DNA from: an uncultured Bacteroidota bacterium
Lineage (GTDB): Bacteria > Bacteroidota > Bacteroidia > Flavobacteriales > BACL11
Reading direction: 5' to 3'
Assembly: GCA_902579065.1 (NCBI GenBank)
Contig: CACHFI010000008.1
Location: forward strand, 1 to 42,831
DNA length: 42,831 nt
Position numbers and translations under genes: made by a program. Position 1 is the stretch's first letter, and each line of letters begins with the position of its first letter. The notes under the pieces were generated by a model. It was not told the DNA's origin. It saw nothing but the letters and a program-made list of their open reading frames with translations, and did not search any database. Below are positions 17,588 through 26,425 of the stretch, piece after piece.

Positions 17588-17617
17588 TATTTAATTTTCA
17601 TTATGTAATTCGGGCTG

Positions 17618-17625
17618 CAAATTTA
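17618..17625 (-). promoter_or_regulatory. Putative -7 box of rpsO(-pnp)
   Basis: The minus strand reads TAAATTTG, an exact TAnnTTTG match about 30 bases before the rpsO ATG. No clear -33 element was found at 18-20 bases. The intergenic stretch 17588-17665 contains nothing else I can recognise. Confidence 0.45.
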
Positions 17626-17665
17626 GTAAAAACTTTTTGCTTTACATGATTATTTATGGAAATAA

Positions 17666-18511
17666 TTAAGATTTGATCATTCTCAGTAATTGACTAATTT
17701 TCTCTTTTAAGTCTTTTCTGTGGACAATGAAGTCAATAAAACCATGTTCTTTAAGAAACTCAGAGGTTTGAAACCCTTCAGGTAAATCTTTTCCAATAGT
17801 TTCCTTTACAACTCTTGGTCCTGCAAATCCAATAAGTGCATTTGGCTCAGCAATGTTCATATCCCCAAGCATAGAAAATGATGCTGTGGCACCACCAAAC
17901 GTTGGATCAGTTAAAAGAGATATATATGGAACTTTTAATTCGTCTAATTGAGCTAATTTTGCTGAAGTTTTTGCAAGCTGCATTAAAGAAATTGCTGCTT
18001 CCATCATTCTTGCTCCACCGGATTTAGAGATGATTAAAAGAGGGTATTTTTTCTTTTTTGCGAAATCAATAGCTCGAGAAATTTTTTCACCAACTACAGA
18101 ACCCATTGAACCACCAATAAAACTAAAATCCATGGATGCAATTACAATATCTTGTTTTTCCATTTTGCCAAAAGCACATCTAATGGCATCATTTAAGCCT
18201 GTTTTCTTTTTAATTGATTTTAATCTGTCAGAATATTTTTTTGTGTCTTCAAATTTCAAAGGATCTGCAGATTCTAAATTTTTATCTAATTCGTTATATT
18301 TATTATTGTCAAATAGAATTGCAAAGTATTCCTCTGAACCTATTCTATGATGATAATCACAGTTATGACAAACATGTAAATTGCTGATTAAATCATCTCT
18401 TGAAGTAATAACTTTACACTTTGGACATTTTATCCAAAGTCCATCTGCCATTTCCTTCTTTTGAGAAGTTTTGGTAGTAATCCCTTCTTTTATTCTTTTA
18501 AACCAATCCAA
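17666..18511 (-). CDS. accD: Acetyl-CoA carboxylase carboxyltransferase subunit beta
   Basis: The 281 aa protein has the four-Cys zinc ribbon (WIKCPKCK and [11 protein letters not shown]) followed by the crotonase-like carboxyltransferase core ([48 protein letters not shown]). It pairs with AccA to transfer CO2 from carboxybiotin to acetyl-CoA. The start is a TTG giving [15 protein letters not shown], which matches AccD N-termini well; no in-frame ATG offers a better start, so the TTG is probably real. Lies 5 bases after fbaA, a pairing common in flavobacteria. Confidence 0.95.
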   Translation of the reverse strand: MDWFKRIKEGITTKTSQKKEMADGLWIKCPKCKVITSRDDLISNLHVCHNCDYHHRIGSEEYFAILFDNNKYNELDKNLESADPLKFEDTKKYSDRLKSIKKKTGLNDAIRCAFGKMEKQDIVIASMDFSFIGGSMGSVVGEKISRAIDFAKKKKYPLLIISKSGGARMMEAAISLMQLAKTSAKLAQLDELKVPYISLLTDPTFGGATASFSMLGDMNIAEPNALIGFAGPRVVKETIGKDLPEGFQTSEFLKEHGFIDFIVHRKDLKEKISQLLRMIKS

Positions 18512-18516
18512 CTTAT

Positions 18517-19581
18517 TTAGTTTCTATTCATGTTATTTAAATCTTCAAAAGATTTGATTAATCTTTTTTTGAATGTTAATTCACCTTCTCTTATCCACTT
18601 TCTTGGGTCGTAATATTTTTTATTTGGCAAGTCATCTCCTTCAGGATTTCCAATTTGAGTTTTAACATATTCACCATATTTATCAAAATAATCTCTAACT
18701 CCTGTAGTAAAACCCCATTGTAAATCAGTATCTATGTTCATTTTGATTGCTCCATATGATATAGCCTCTCTAATTTCATTAAAAGAAGATCCCGATCCAC
18801 CGTGAAATACAAAATTAATTGGCTTTTCATCAGTATTAAATTTATCTTCAACAAATTTTTGAGAATTATCAAGAATTACGGGAGTTAATTTAACATTTCC
18901 TGGTCTGTAAACACCATGAACATTACCAAAAGCAGCAGCTACCGTAAATTGATCACTTACTTTCATTAATTCTTCATAGGCATAAGCTACTTCTTCTGGC
19001 TGAGTGTAAAGCTTACTACTATCAATGTCAGTATTATCAACTCCATCTTCTTCACCTCCTGTTACCCCTAATTCTATTTCTAAAGTCATACCAATTTTAC
19101 TCATTCTCTCTAAGTATAATTTACATGTTTCTATGTTGTCAATAATTGGTTCATCTGAAAGATCAATCATGTGAGAGCTATAAAGTGGAGTTCCATGTGT
19201 TTTAAAATGTTCTTCACTTGCTAAAAGAAGACCATCAACCCATGGAAGTAATTTTCTAGCACAATGATCAGTATGAAGAATAACACTGACTCCGTAAAGT
19301 TTTGCCATTTCATGTACATGCTTGGCACCAGAAATTCCACCTGCAATTGCTGCACTTTGATTTTCATTATTTAATCCTTTTCCTGCAAAAAACTGACATC
19401 CTCCAGCTGAAAATTGAATAATTACAGGAGAACTTACTTCAGCGGCAGCTTCTAGAACAGCATTAACCGTACTTGTATTCGTGACATTAACAGCTGGAAG
19501 TGCATACTGATTAACTTTTGCATCATTAAATACATCTTGAACTTGTTTTCCGGTTAAAACACCGTGTGGAAATTTTGACAT
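18517..19581 (-). CDS. fbaA: Class II fructose-bisphosphate aldolase
   Basis: The 354 aa zinc-dependent aldolase has [21 protein letters not shown], the metal-site block [50 protein letters not shown] and [12 protein letters not shown]. It cleaves and forms fructose 1,6-bisphosphate in glycolysis and gluconeogenesis. Length matches the E. coli FbaA-type subclass (about 359 aa). It heads a short fbaA-accD unit with a TAATTTTG promoter box just upstream. Confidence 0.96.
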   Translation of the reverse strand: MSKFPHGVLTGKQVQDVFNDAKVNQYALPAVNVTNTSTVNAVLEAAAEVSSPVIIQFSAGGCQFFAGKGLNNENQSAAIAGGISGAKHVHEMAKLYGVSVILHTDHCARKLLPWVDGLLLASEEHFKTHGTPLYSSHMIDLSDEPIIDNIETCKLYLERMSKIGMTLEIELGVTGGEEDGVDNTDIDSSKLYTQPEEVAYAYEELMKVSDQFTVAAAFGNVHGVYRPGNVKLTPVILDNSQKFVEDKFNTDEKPINFVFHGGSGSSFNEIREAISYGAIKMNIDTDLQWGFTTGVRDYFDKYGEYVKTQIGNPEGDDLPNKKYYDPRKWIREGELTFKKRLIKSFEDLNNMNRN

Positions 19582-19605
19582 TTTTATATTATTTTATGTT
19601 TTGAG

Positions 19606-19613
19606 CAAAATTA
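19606..19613 (-). promoter_or_regulatory. Putative -7 box of fbaA
   Basis: The minus strand reads TAATTTTG, an exact TAnnTTTG match about 25 bases before the fbaA ATG, predicting a leader under 20 bases. No clear -33 element was seen. Confidence 0.45.
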
Positions 19614-19681
19614 GAATAATGTTCTAAATGAAACACCTTTTTGTTTATATATTTTCTTATAATTGGCTTAAAATTTTTTTT

Positions 19682-20422
19682 ATGTTAAAAAGCAATGAAA
19701 TTAAATTTATAAAATCACTTTATTTAAAAAAAAATAGGGATGAAAAATCATTGTTTATTGTTGAGGGTGAGAAGATATTATCTGAACTTATTAATTCTGA
19801 TTTTGTTATTGATAAAGTATATGCCACTGAAGCTTGTTATGATCTATATAGTTCAAAAATTAAAGAAGAAATACTATTTAAAATTACTCAAAAGGAACTT
19901 TCAAGAATTAGTAATTTAAAATCTCCAAATAATGTTTTAGCTATTGTAAAGAAAAAAAATATTGCATTAGATTACGATAAAATTCAAGGGCTTACATTAG
20001 TTTTAGATAATATTAATGATCCTGGAAATTTTGGAACAATAATAAGATCTTGTAATTGGTTTAATATAAAGAGTATCATATGTTCTGATAACACAGTTGA
20101 TTTATATAATTCAAAAGTTATTCAATCTTCAATGGGATCACTTTTTAGAGTTGATATTTTTTATACAAATCTTGTTGATTTTTTTGAAAAATGTAGTGAT
20201 AACTTTCATGTGTATGGTGCTGTATTAGAAGGACAGGATTCCAAAACAGTCAATGTCAAACCAAATTCTCTTCTTATAATTGGAAATGAATCACATGGAA
20301 TATCTGATGCTTTAAAACAATTTATTGATACAAAAATTACAATCAAAAAGTTTTCAGATCAAATTGATTCATTAAATGCAGCTACTGCTACTAGTATTTT
20401 GCTTTATGAATTTTCAAAGTAG
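19682..20422 (+). CDS. SpoU/TrmH-family RNA 2'-O-methyltransferase
   Basis: The 246 aa protein has an N-terminal substrate-binding domain (EIKFIKSLYLKKNRDEKSLFIVEGEKIL). A SPOUT methyltransferase domain follows with the three knot motifs: NINDPGNFGTIIRSCNWF, LLIIGNESHGIS and IDSLNAATATSILLYEF. The family methylates ribose 2'-OH groups in rRNA or tRNA; the target cannot be told. The ORF-track start (19628) adds 18 hydrophobic residues not found in the family, so I use the ATG at 19682 (MLKSNEIKFI). It ends 3 bases from the convergent porT stop. Confidence 0.88.
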   Translation: MLKSNEIKFIKSLYLKKNRDEKSLFIVEGEKILSELINSDFVIDKVYATEACYDLYSSKIKEEILFKITQKELSRISNLKSPNNVLAIVKKKNIALDYDKIQGLTLVLDNINDPGNFGTIIRSCNWFNIKSIICSDNTVDLYNSKVIQSSMGSLFRVDIFYTNLVDFFEKCSDNFHVYGAVLEGQDSKTVNVKPNSLLIIGNESHGISDALKQFIDTKITIKKFSDQIDSLNAATATSILLYEFSK

Positions 20423-20424
20423 TT

Positions 20425-21135
20425 TTATTCAAAAGTAAATGAAATCATCCAACTACTAGTTTTAAGATTCTTTATTGCTTCTGTATATAATGTGCTATCC
20501 TTTGTGAGTATATTAATGATACCATGAGATAGTTTGATTTGTGGGGAGAATTTAAAATATTGTAAATAAAAATCAATACCAAATCCACCTTCAATCATGA
20601 GATCATGATTATTTAATTTTACTAATTCTTGACCTTCATCATCTATTTCTGATTGAGATGCAATATCAAGACTATATTTTATACCACACATTACATATGT
20701 TCTGAAGTTATTATATCTTTCTGATTTATATTTTAAAGAAAATGGAAAATCAATCATTGTAGATTCAATTCTTTTTTCTTGTGATGGCAAATTACTTTGA
20801 TTATTGAAACTATAATTCAATATTCTTTCTCCAAAAACAAGTGTTGGAATAAATCTTAGATCAGTGTATTTTCCTAATCTTAAATTAGATACAATACCTA
20901 GATTAAATCCTTTCTGATCTTCTGATAACATACTAAGTAATGTGTCATTATTTAGAAAATTATTATTCTTATTTATGTTAAAGTTTAGTGAGTTAATACC
21001 TAAAGTAAATCCAAAATGAATCTTTTTAAAATCATACCTGGGAAGATTTTGAGGTTTTTTATGTCTTTGTCCAAAAGAATTAAAACTAACACATAAAAGT
21101 AATGCTATTAAAAAAAATATGTTTGGTGATTTCAC
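20425..21135 (-). CDS. porT: PorT-family outer-membrane protein (type IX secretion)
   Basis: The 236 aa protein has a signal peptide (KSPNIFFLIALLLCVSFNSFGQ) followed by an outer-membrane beta-barrel pattern: alternating hydrophobic strands such as HFGFTLGINSLNF, NLGIVSNLRLGKYTDLRFIP, FPFSLKYKSE and YVMCGIKYSLDI. It ends in a Phe-containing strand, WMISFTFE. PorT is needed for type IX secretion and gliding in Bacteroidota. Its place directly after ubiE is a known conserved arrangement. The start is a GTG; no ATG nearby preserves the signal peptide. The match is by overall pattern, less certain than for the enzymes. Confidence 0.78.
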   Translation of the reverse strand: MKSPNIFFLIALLLCVSFNSFGQRHKKPQNLPRYDFKKIHFGFTLGINSLNFNINKNNNFLNNDTLLSMLSEDQKGFNLGIVSNLRLGKYTDLRFIPTLVFGERILNYSFNNQSNLPSQEKRIESTMIDFPFSLKYKSERYNNFRTYVMCGIKYSLDIASQSEIDDEGQELVKLNNHDLMIEGGFGIDFYLQYFKFSPQIKLSHGIINILTKDSTLYTEAIKNLKTSSWMISFTFE

Positions 21136-21156
21136 TTTTTGGAAACGTTTGATATA

Positions 21157-21879
21157 TTATTTTATTGCAATATACAATGATACTACTCCAAATGTTAGGG
21201 AGTAATGATTACATTTTGAAAAACCAATTTGTTTTAATTGATCTATAAAATTATTACTAGAAGGAAAATTTTTTACAGATTTTGAAAGATAACTATATGC
21301 TTTGTAGTCTTTGGAAATTAGATTTCCAATAATTGGAGTTAGAGTCTCAAAATAAAAATTAAACAACTGTTTTAAAGGAAATTTTTCTGGATATGATGGT
21401 TCAAGTATTGCAACATAACCTCCTTCTTTTATTACTCTATAAATTTCGTTTAGCCCTTTTTCTAGATTTTCAAAGTTTCTAACTCCAAAACCAACAGTAA
21501 TCGCATCAAAGGTTTCATTATTAAATGATAAATTTTCAGCATCACCATTAATTAATTTGATCCTGCTTTTCAGGTTTTTATTAGTTATTTTTTCTTTAGC
21601 TACTTTTAACATTTGATCAGAAATGTCTAATCCGATAATTTCTGCATTAGTATATTTTGCTGTTATTATTGCTAAATCAGCAGTACCTGTTGCAATATCA
21701 AGAACATTTTTGGGATTGTTCTTAATTTTTTTTACTGCTATTGTTCTCCATATATTATCAATCCCAAATGTTAGGAAACGGTTCAAAAAATCATATTGAC
21801 CAGCAATTTTGTTAAACATTTGTTTAACTTGATTTTTTTTGTTTTGTGAGTTATTGTAGGGTTTGACAATTTTAGACAT
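21157..21879 (-). CDS. ubiE: Demethylmenaquinone methyltransferase (UbiE/MenG)
   Basis: The 240 aa class I methyltransferase has VKQMFNKIAGQYDFLNRFLTFGIDNIWR, the SAM motif VLDIATGTADLAI and family signatures DAITVGFGVRNFENLEKGL and GGYVAILEPS. It makes menaquinone from demethylmenaquinone; Bacteroidota usually lack ubiquinone, so MenG activity is the likely one. The track start (21882) is a TTG; the ATG at 21879 follows directly and overlaps the hldE stop by 8 bases. It lies between the heptose kinase gene and porT. Confidence 0.93.
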   Translation of the reverse strand: MSKIVKPYNNSQNKKNQVKQMFNKIAGQYDFLNRFLTFGIDNIWRTIAVKKIKNNPKNVLDIATGTADLAIITAKYTNAEIIGLDISDQMLKVAKEKITNKNLKSRIKLINGDAENLSFNNETFDAITVGFGVRNFENLEKGLNEIYRVIKEGGYVAILEPSYPEKFPLKQLFNFYFETLTPIIGNLISKDYKAYSYLSKSVKNFPSSNNFIDQLKQIGFSKCNHYSLTFGVVSLYIAIK

Positions 21880-22855
21880 CAAGAATTTCTTTTGCTCTCT
21901 CTAATAATTCTTGATTAGTTATTGGAACTACACCAACTTTTTCACAGACTATACCACCAGCAATATTTGCAAGTAATGCAATTTCTTCAAAATCTATGTT
22001 ACAAGCCATACAAATTGCTGCAACAGAAACTACAGTGTCACCTGCGCCAGAAACATCAATTACATTTGATGTTGTTGAGCTTTCTATTATAAAGTTATTT
22101 TTAGTGTTTAGACAAATTCCTTTGCTTGATAATGTTAAGAGAATTGCTTTTGCAGAGATAAGCTCTCTTAATTCTGTTGTTTTCTTAGTTATTTCATTTT
22201 TATTTTCAATATCAATGCTTGTTTTTAAACCATCTTTAATTTCATTAAAATTTGGTTTAAATAAAGTGCAATTTTTATATAATAAAAAATTCTGTTTTTT
22301 TGGATCAACAATCGTTGGAATATTTTTTTTATTAGCTAAACAAATTATTTTTTCAATAATATTTTCTGTTAGAACTCCTTTATTATAATCTTGTAGAATA
22401 ATGGCATCAATATTATGAGTTAATTTTTCAATTAGATTATAAAACTGCTTTTCTATTTTTATTGGATAAGTATCCTCTTCGTCAATTCTTAGTTGATGTT
22501 TATTGTTTGCAATAACTCGGGTTTTAGTGGTAGTTTTTCTACCGTTAGAAATTAACATACCTTCTAAGGTTAAGCCTTGTTCCTGCATTAATTCTTCAAA
22601 CAATATCCCTCTATTATCATTTCCAATTACAGTGCATAGAATTGATTCCGCACCTAATTCTTTTAAATTTAAAGCTACATTAGCAGCTCCGCCAAGTCTA
22701 CTATCGTTTTGATTAACTGCAACATCTACAACAGGTACAGGAGCTTCTGGAGACATTCTATTTATTTCCCCCCATAGGTAAGTGTCGATAATTGCATCTC
22801 CAACAATTAGAATTCTTTTAGATTTGAAATCGTGAAAATATTTATTGAGATTCAT
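21872..22855 (-). CDS. D-glycero-beta-D-manno-heptose-7-phosphate kinase (RfaE/HldE kinase domain)
   Basis: PfkB/ribokinase-family kinase with ILIVGDAIIDTYLWGEINRMSPEAPVPVV, GGAANVALNLKELGAES and the C-terminal catalytic block VIDVSGAGDTVVSVAA, whose Asp is the usual base. It resembles the N-terminal kinase half of HldE for ADP-heptose synthesis of LPS. At about 327 aa it lacks the adenylyltransferase half, which must be encoded elsewhere if used. The track start (22861) is a GTG that overlaps the aspC stop; an ATG two codons later (22855) gives MNLNKYFHDF. Either is possible. Confidence 0.85.
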   Translation of the reverse strand: MNLNKYFHDFKSKRILIVGDAIIDTYLWGEINRMSPEAPVPVVDVAVNQNDSRLGGAANVALNLKELGAESILCTVIGNDNRGILFEELMQEQGLTLEGMLISNGRKTTTKTRVIANNKHQLRIDEEDTYPIKIEKQFYNLIEKLTHNIDAIILQDYNKGVLTENIIEKIICLANKKNIPTIVDPKKQNFLLYKNCTLFKPNFNEIKDGLKTSIDIENKNEITKKTTELRELISAKAILLTLSSKGICLNTKNNFIIESSTTSNVIDVSGAGDTVVSVAAICMACNIDFEEIALLANIAGGIVCEKVGVVPITNQELLERAKEILDV

Positions 22856-22857
22856 TT

Positions 22858-24054
22858 TCACTTTAGTTTTTCTAATTGAATTTGTATTCTCTTAGCAGCT
22901 TCCAATAGATTATTTTCAGAAGCAGCATATGATATTCTAACACATTCCGGATTGCCAAAAGGAGCTCCAGAAACAAGTGCTACATAACATGAGTTTAATA
23001 AATACATACATAAATCATCTGCATTTTTAATTACTTTGTCTCCATCTGACTTCCCAAAAAAGTATGATACATCTGGAAAAATATAAAAGGCTCCATCGGG
23101 AATATTACATTTAATTCCTTTAATGCTATTTAATTTTTCAAGTAATAAATCTCTTCTTTTAAGAAAAGAACTTTTCATTTCATTAGTAACAATTTTGGGA
23201 TCAGCATTCATTGCTTCCTCAGTTGCTTTTTGAGCAATTGCACATGTTGCTGAAGTTACTTGACCTTGTATTTTATTACATGCTTTTGCAATCCACAATG
23301 GAGCACCTATAAATCCTACTCTCCACCCTGTCATTGCAAAACCCTTAGAAACTCCATTAACAGTAATTACTCTATCTTTTAAACTGTCAATTGTTCCTAT
23401 GCTAAAATGTTTATCAGTAAAATTTATATGCTCATAAATTTCATCAGAAACAATATAAATATTTGGGTATTTTTTAAAAATTTCTGCAATTTCTCTTAGC
23501 TCATCTTCAGTATAAACTGATCCGCTAGGATTACATGGAGAACTAAACATAAACATTCTTGTTTTATCAGTTATTGCATTTTCAATTTGTTTTGGGCTAA
23601 CTTTAAAATTTTTTGTAACTGATGAAGAAATTTCAACAGGTATTCCTTCTGCAAGCTTAATAATTTCAGCATAAGACACCCAGTATGGACAAGGCAAGAG
23701 AACTTCATCACCAGGGTCTAAAAGACTTAAACAAATATTTGCCAATGATTGTTTAGCTCCAGTTGAAACAACAATTTCATCTTTTGTAAATTCAAGTTTA
23801 TTGTCTCTTTTAAATTTTTTTGCAATAGAATTTCTTAATTCATCTAGCCCGGGTACTGGAGTATAGTGAGAATAGTTGTTTGTAATTGCTTCTTTTGCTG
23901 CATCTTTAATAAATTCAGGTGTATTAAAGTCTGGTTCTCCTAGACTTAATGCAATTACATCTTTTCCTTCTGCTTTTAATTCTCTGCTCATTCTAGCCAT
24001 TGCAAGAGTTGCACTTTCTGCTAGTCTATTTATTCTTTCTGATAACTTTTGCAT
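22858..24054 (-). CDS. Aspartate aminotransferase-like class I aminotransferase
   Basis: The 398 aa PLP enzyme has MARMSRELKAEGKDVIALSLGEPDFNTP, the SPCNPSGSVYTEDEL block, YIVSDEIYEHI and the PLP-lysine segment VNGVSKGFAMTGWRVGF. It resembles the bacterial Ib-type aspartate aminotransferases, which transaminate aspartate and often other amino acids with 2-oxoglutarate. Length is normal. It heads the aspC-hldE-ubiE-porT run and has a TATATTTG box about 20 bases upstream. Confidence 0.9.
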   Translation of the reverse strand: MQKLSERINRLAESATLAMARMSRELKAEGKDVIALSLGEPDFNTPEFIKDAAKEAITNNYSHYTPVPGLDELRNSIAKKFKRDNKLEFTKDEIVVSTGAKQSLANICLSLLDPGDEVLLPCPYWVSYAEIIKLAEGIPVEISSSVTKNFKVSPKQIENAITDKTRMFMFSSPCNPSGSVYTEDELREIAEIFKKYPNIYIVSDEIYEHINFTDKHFSIGTIDSLKDRVITVNGVSKGFAMTGWRVGFIGAPLWIAKACNKIQGQVTSATCAIAQKATEEAMNADPKIVTNEMKSSFLKRRDLLLEKLNSIKGIKCNIPDGAFYIFPDVSYFFGKSDGDKVIKNADDLCMYLLNSCYVALVSGAPFGNPECVRISYAASENNLLEAAKRIQIQLEKLK

Positions 24055-24072
24055 ATTTATTTTTAAGGGCTA

Positions 24073-24080
24073 CAAATATA
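24073..24080 (-). promoter_or_regulatory. Putative -7 box of the aminotransferase run
   Basis: The minus strand reads TATATTTG, an exact TAnnTTTG match, predicting a leader of about 12 bases. No good -33 element was identified. Confidence 0.45.
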
Positions 24081-24097
24081 AGAATATTGAAATGATA

Positions 24098-24105
24098 TAT
24101 ATTTG
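24098..24105 (+). promoter_or_regulatory. Putative -7 box of the YAS-QAD repeat protein gene
   Basis: The plus strand reads TATATTTG, identical to the divergent box at 24073-24080. It lies downstream of one candidate ATG (24092) and upstream of the other (24125), favouring the latter as start. Confidence 0.45.
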
Positions 24106-24124
24106 TAACTTCAGATTTAAAAGT

Positions 24125-24469
24125 ATGTATTTATATAAGATTATTTTGTTTTTGTTTTTTACTTTTTTTTGCTTGAAAACCTCATATTCTCAAAAAGTTT
24201 TCGCTGTTGATTATGCTAGTTATGCTGATATTAAAGTTTTTGTTACTAAGTATGCTAGTCAAGCTGATCTTCTTGTTTTTAAAGTTAAATTTTCTTCTCA
24301 GTCATCTGATAATGTTGGTAATTGGTATTTTGTAGAATATGCCAGTCAAGCGGACAAAAAAATATATTATTGTAAATATGCTAGTGAGGCGGATTTAAAA
24401 ATATATTTTGTTGATTATGAAAGTCAATCTAAATGGAAAAAAAATGAAAAAAGACATATGTTTTTTTAA
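24125..24469 (+). CDS. Small secreted YAS-QAD repeat protein (DUF6150-like)
   Basis: The 114 aa protein has a signal peptide (YLYKIILFLFFTFFCLKTSYSQ). Six imperfect units of about 13 residues follow: VDYASYADIKVF, TKYASQADLLVF, VKFSSQSSDNVG, VEYASQADKKIY, CKYASEADLKIY and VDYESQSKW. Each alternates a short polar turn (S-Q/E-A-D) with a beta-strand-like hydrophobic stretch, suggesting a small beta-repeat fold. The pattern resembles the uncharacterised DUF6150 family; I recall this rather than having searched it. The ORF track starts at 23876, opposite aspC, but the signal peptide and promoter box point to 24125. It ends KKNEKRHMFF and overlaps the convergent meaB stop by 4 bases. Function unknown. 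Confidence 0.75.
   Translation: MYLYKIILFLFFTFFCLKTSYSQKVFAVDYASYADIKVFVTKYASQADLLVFKVKFSSQSSDNVGNWYFVEYASQADKKIYYCKYASEADLKIYFVDYESQSKWKKNEKRHMFF
24205..24437 (+). repeat. In-frame repeats encoding (V/T)xYxSQADxxV(F/Y) units
   Basis: Tandem protein repeats of about 13 residues (about 39 bases). DNA such as tatgctagtcaagctgat and tatgccagtcaagcggac recurs. The third unit is longer and diverged. Confidence 0.7.
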
Positions 24470-25407
24470 TATTCTTGAATTATATTAAATAAATCATCTT
24501 TTCCAGAGATTATATTTTTAATTATATCCTCTAATTTTTTGGATTCTTTTAGCTTTGAATATTTTTTATTTCCAAGTTCATCTTTTAAAACTTTTTTTAG
24601 CCAGAATATTTCTTGTTTTTTTCTTTTTTTAATGAAAGAATCTTCTCTACGAGCTATATTGTTAAATTGATTAACAATGGTGTTAATTTCGTCAATACCA
24701 TTATTATTTATTGAAGAGCATTTTAATACTTTTGGTAACCAAATTTCATCGACAGGTGGGTTAATTGAAATAATATTTCTAAACTCAATTAATGTTTGCT
24801 TGGCTTTCATTTGATTATCACCATCATCTTTTGTAACAATAATTAAATGGGCTAATTCAATAATACCTCTCTTAATTGCTTGTAATTGATCACCAGCACC
24901 AGTGATTGTTAATAATAGCATAATATCAACTAATTTACTAACTGTGGTTTCAGATTGCCCAACACCAACAGTTTCAATAATAATTATATCATAACCAGCT
25001 GCTTCACATAGAAGAATACAGTCTCTAGTTTTATTAGACACACCACCTAAAACACCATTATTTGCACTGGGTCTGATAAAAGCATTTTTTTCTAATGAAA
25101 GTTTTTCCATTCTACTTTTATCTCCTAAAATACTGCCACTTGTTTTTTCACTTGAAGGATCAATTGCAAGAACGGCAACACTTTTTCCTTGATTAATAAA
25201 AGTTTGACCAAATTTTTCAATAAATGAGCTTTTTCCTACACCAGGAATTCCAGTAACTCCGATTCTAATTGTATTTTGTTTTTCAGGAAATTTTGAAAGA
25301 AGGTTGCTGATAAAACGTTGATCGTTTTCTAATGTGCTTTCAGCAAGTGTAATAGCCTTACTTAATGCTTTGTTATTTTTATTTTTTAATTCGTTATATA
25401 TATTCAT
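24466..25407 (-). CDS. meaB: MeaB/ArgK-type G3E-family GTPase
   Basis: The 313 aa GTPase has the P-loop GVTGIPGVGKSSFIEKFG, VLAIDPSSEKTSGSILGDKSRM, ETVGVGQSE and the base-recognition TKDDGDNQ segment (usually TKAD). MeaB-type chaperones protect and reload B12-dependent acyl-CoA mutases such as methylmalonyl-CoA mutase. No mutase gene is in the window, so the partner must be encoded elsewhere. It is the last gene of the long minus-strand run, its ATG overlapping the ridA stop. Confidence 0.88.
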   Translation of the reverse strand: MNIYNELKNKNNKALSKAITLAESTLENDQRFISNLLSKFPEKQNTIRIGVTGIPGVGKSSFIEKFGQTFINQGKSVAVLAIDPSSEKTSGSILGDKSRMEKLSLEKNAFIRPSANNGVLGGVSNKTRDCILLCEAAGYDIIIIETVGVGQSETTVSKLVDIMLLLTITGAGDQLQAIKRGIIELAHLIIVTKDDGDNQMKAKQTLIEFRNIISINPPVDEIWLPKVLKCSSINNNGIDEINTIVNQFNNIARREDSFIKKRKKQEIFWLKKVLKDELGNKKYSKLKESKKLEDIIKNIISGKDDLFNIIQEY

Positions 25408-25781
25408 TACTTACAAGCTATGATAGAAATTTCAATATTTACATCTTTTGGTAATCTTGAAACTTCAACTGTTTCTCTAGCAGGAGGGTTGGTGTCAAAG
25501 AATTTTCCATAAATTTCATTTACAGTATTAAAATCATTCATGTTTTTAAGAAAGATTGTTGATTTTACAACATTAGAAAAATCCATATTAACCTGCTTTA
25601 AAATAGCATTTAAATTTTCAAATATTTGATTAATTTCATCGGAAATATTTTGGTTGTTTAATGTTCCATTTTTATCTAAAGCTATTTGACCAGAGCAATA
25701 TAATGTGTCATTAGAAAAAACAGCTTGACTATAAGGGCCAATAGCTTTTGGAGCATTTTCTGTGAATATAATTTTTTTCAT
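25407..25781 (-). CDS. ridA: RidA-family enamine/imine deaminase
   Basis: The 124 aa protein shows RidA family signatures: ENAPKAIGPYSQAVFSNDTLYCSGQIALD, VVKSTIFLKNMNDF and NPPARETVEVSRLPKDVNIEISIIA with the conserved Arg. RidA hydrolyses reactive 2-aminoacrylate made by PLP enzymes. Its closeness to serA/serC and the PLP-handling YggS fits a role in amino-acid and PLP housekeeping. It lies 2 bases after yggS and abuts meaB. Confidence 0.93.
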   Translation of the reverse strand: MKKIIFTENAPKAIGPYSQAVFSNDTLYCSGQIALDKNGTLNNQNISDEINQIFENLNAILKQVNMDFSNVVKSTIFLKNMNDFNTVNEIYGKFFDTNPPARETVEVSRLPKDVNIEISIIACK

Positions 25782-25783
25782 AA

Positions 25784-26425
25784 TTAATTTCTTTTACCAA
25801 ATATAATACTTCCTAACCTTATCATATTACTTCCTTTATCAATTGCAATATTAAAATCATTGCTCATTCCCATAGATAAGATTCTAAAATTTTCGGATTT
25901 TCTTTTATTAAAAGCTTTACTCAATATAGTAAATTCACTTTCAATGATCTTTTGATTTTTTGTAAAAGTTGACATCCCCATTAATCCAACTATATTAATG
26001 TTTTCCAAAGTTTTTGAATATTTCATCACATCATCTAATTCATTAATATTAAAGCCTGATTTGTTATCTTCCTGTGCAATTTTAATTTGAATTAAACAGT
26101 CTATAACTCGACTTACATTTTTTGCTCTTTTATTTATCTCATCTAATAATTTAAAATTATCTACTGAATGAATTAAATAAACAAAGGGAACTATGTTTTT
26201 TACCTTATTTCTTTGAAGATTCCCTATAAAATGCCATTTAATATTTTTTGGTAAAATGCTATGTTTTTCAACTAGTTCTTGAACTTTATTTTCTCCAAAT
26301 TCTTTATGGCCATAGTTGTAAGCTTCTAATATTTTATCTTTTGATTGGGTTTTGGATACAACAACAATGTTAACATTTTTTGAAATTTGATTTCTTAATT
26401 TATCTAAATTATTTTGGATATTCAT
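25784..26425 (-). CDS. YggS-family pyridoxal phosphate homeostasis protein
   Basis: The 213 aa protein has an alanine-racemase-like barrel with the PLP lysine in VVVSKTQSKD (Lys25), FGENKVQELVEKH, WHFIGNLQRNKVKNIV and RILSMGMSNDFNIAI...GSNMIRLGSIIFG. The family binds PLP without known catalysis and maintains vitamin B6 and amino-acid balance. It overlaps the DUF1015 gene by one base. Confidence 0.93.
   Translation of the reverse strand: MNIQNNLDKLRNQISKNVNIVVVSKTQSKDKILEAYNYGHKEFGENKVQELVEKHSILPKNIKWHFIGNLQRNKVKNIVPFVYLIHSVDNFKLLDEINKRAKNVSRVIDCLIQIKIAQEDNKSGFNINELDDVMKYSKTLENINIVGLMGMSTFTKNQKIIESEFTILSKAFNKRKSENFRILSMGMSNDFNIAIDKGSNMIRLGSIIFGKRN

Noticed and set aside
23876-24124. N-terminal 83 residues of the ORF-track entry 23876..24469
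   Set aside because: Overlaps the aspC 5' end on the opposite strand, has no family-like sequence and precedes both a -7 box and a clear signal peptide starting at 24125.
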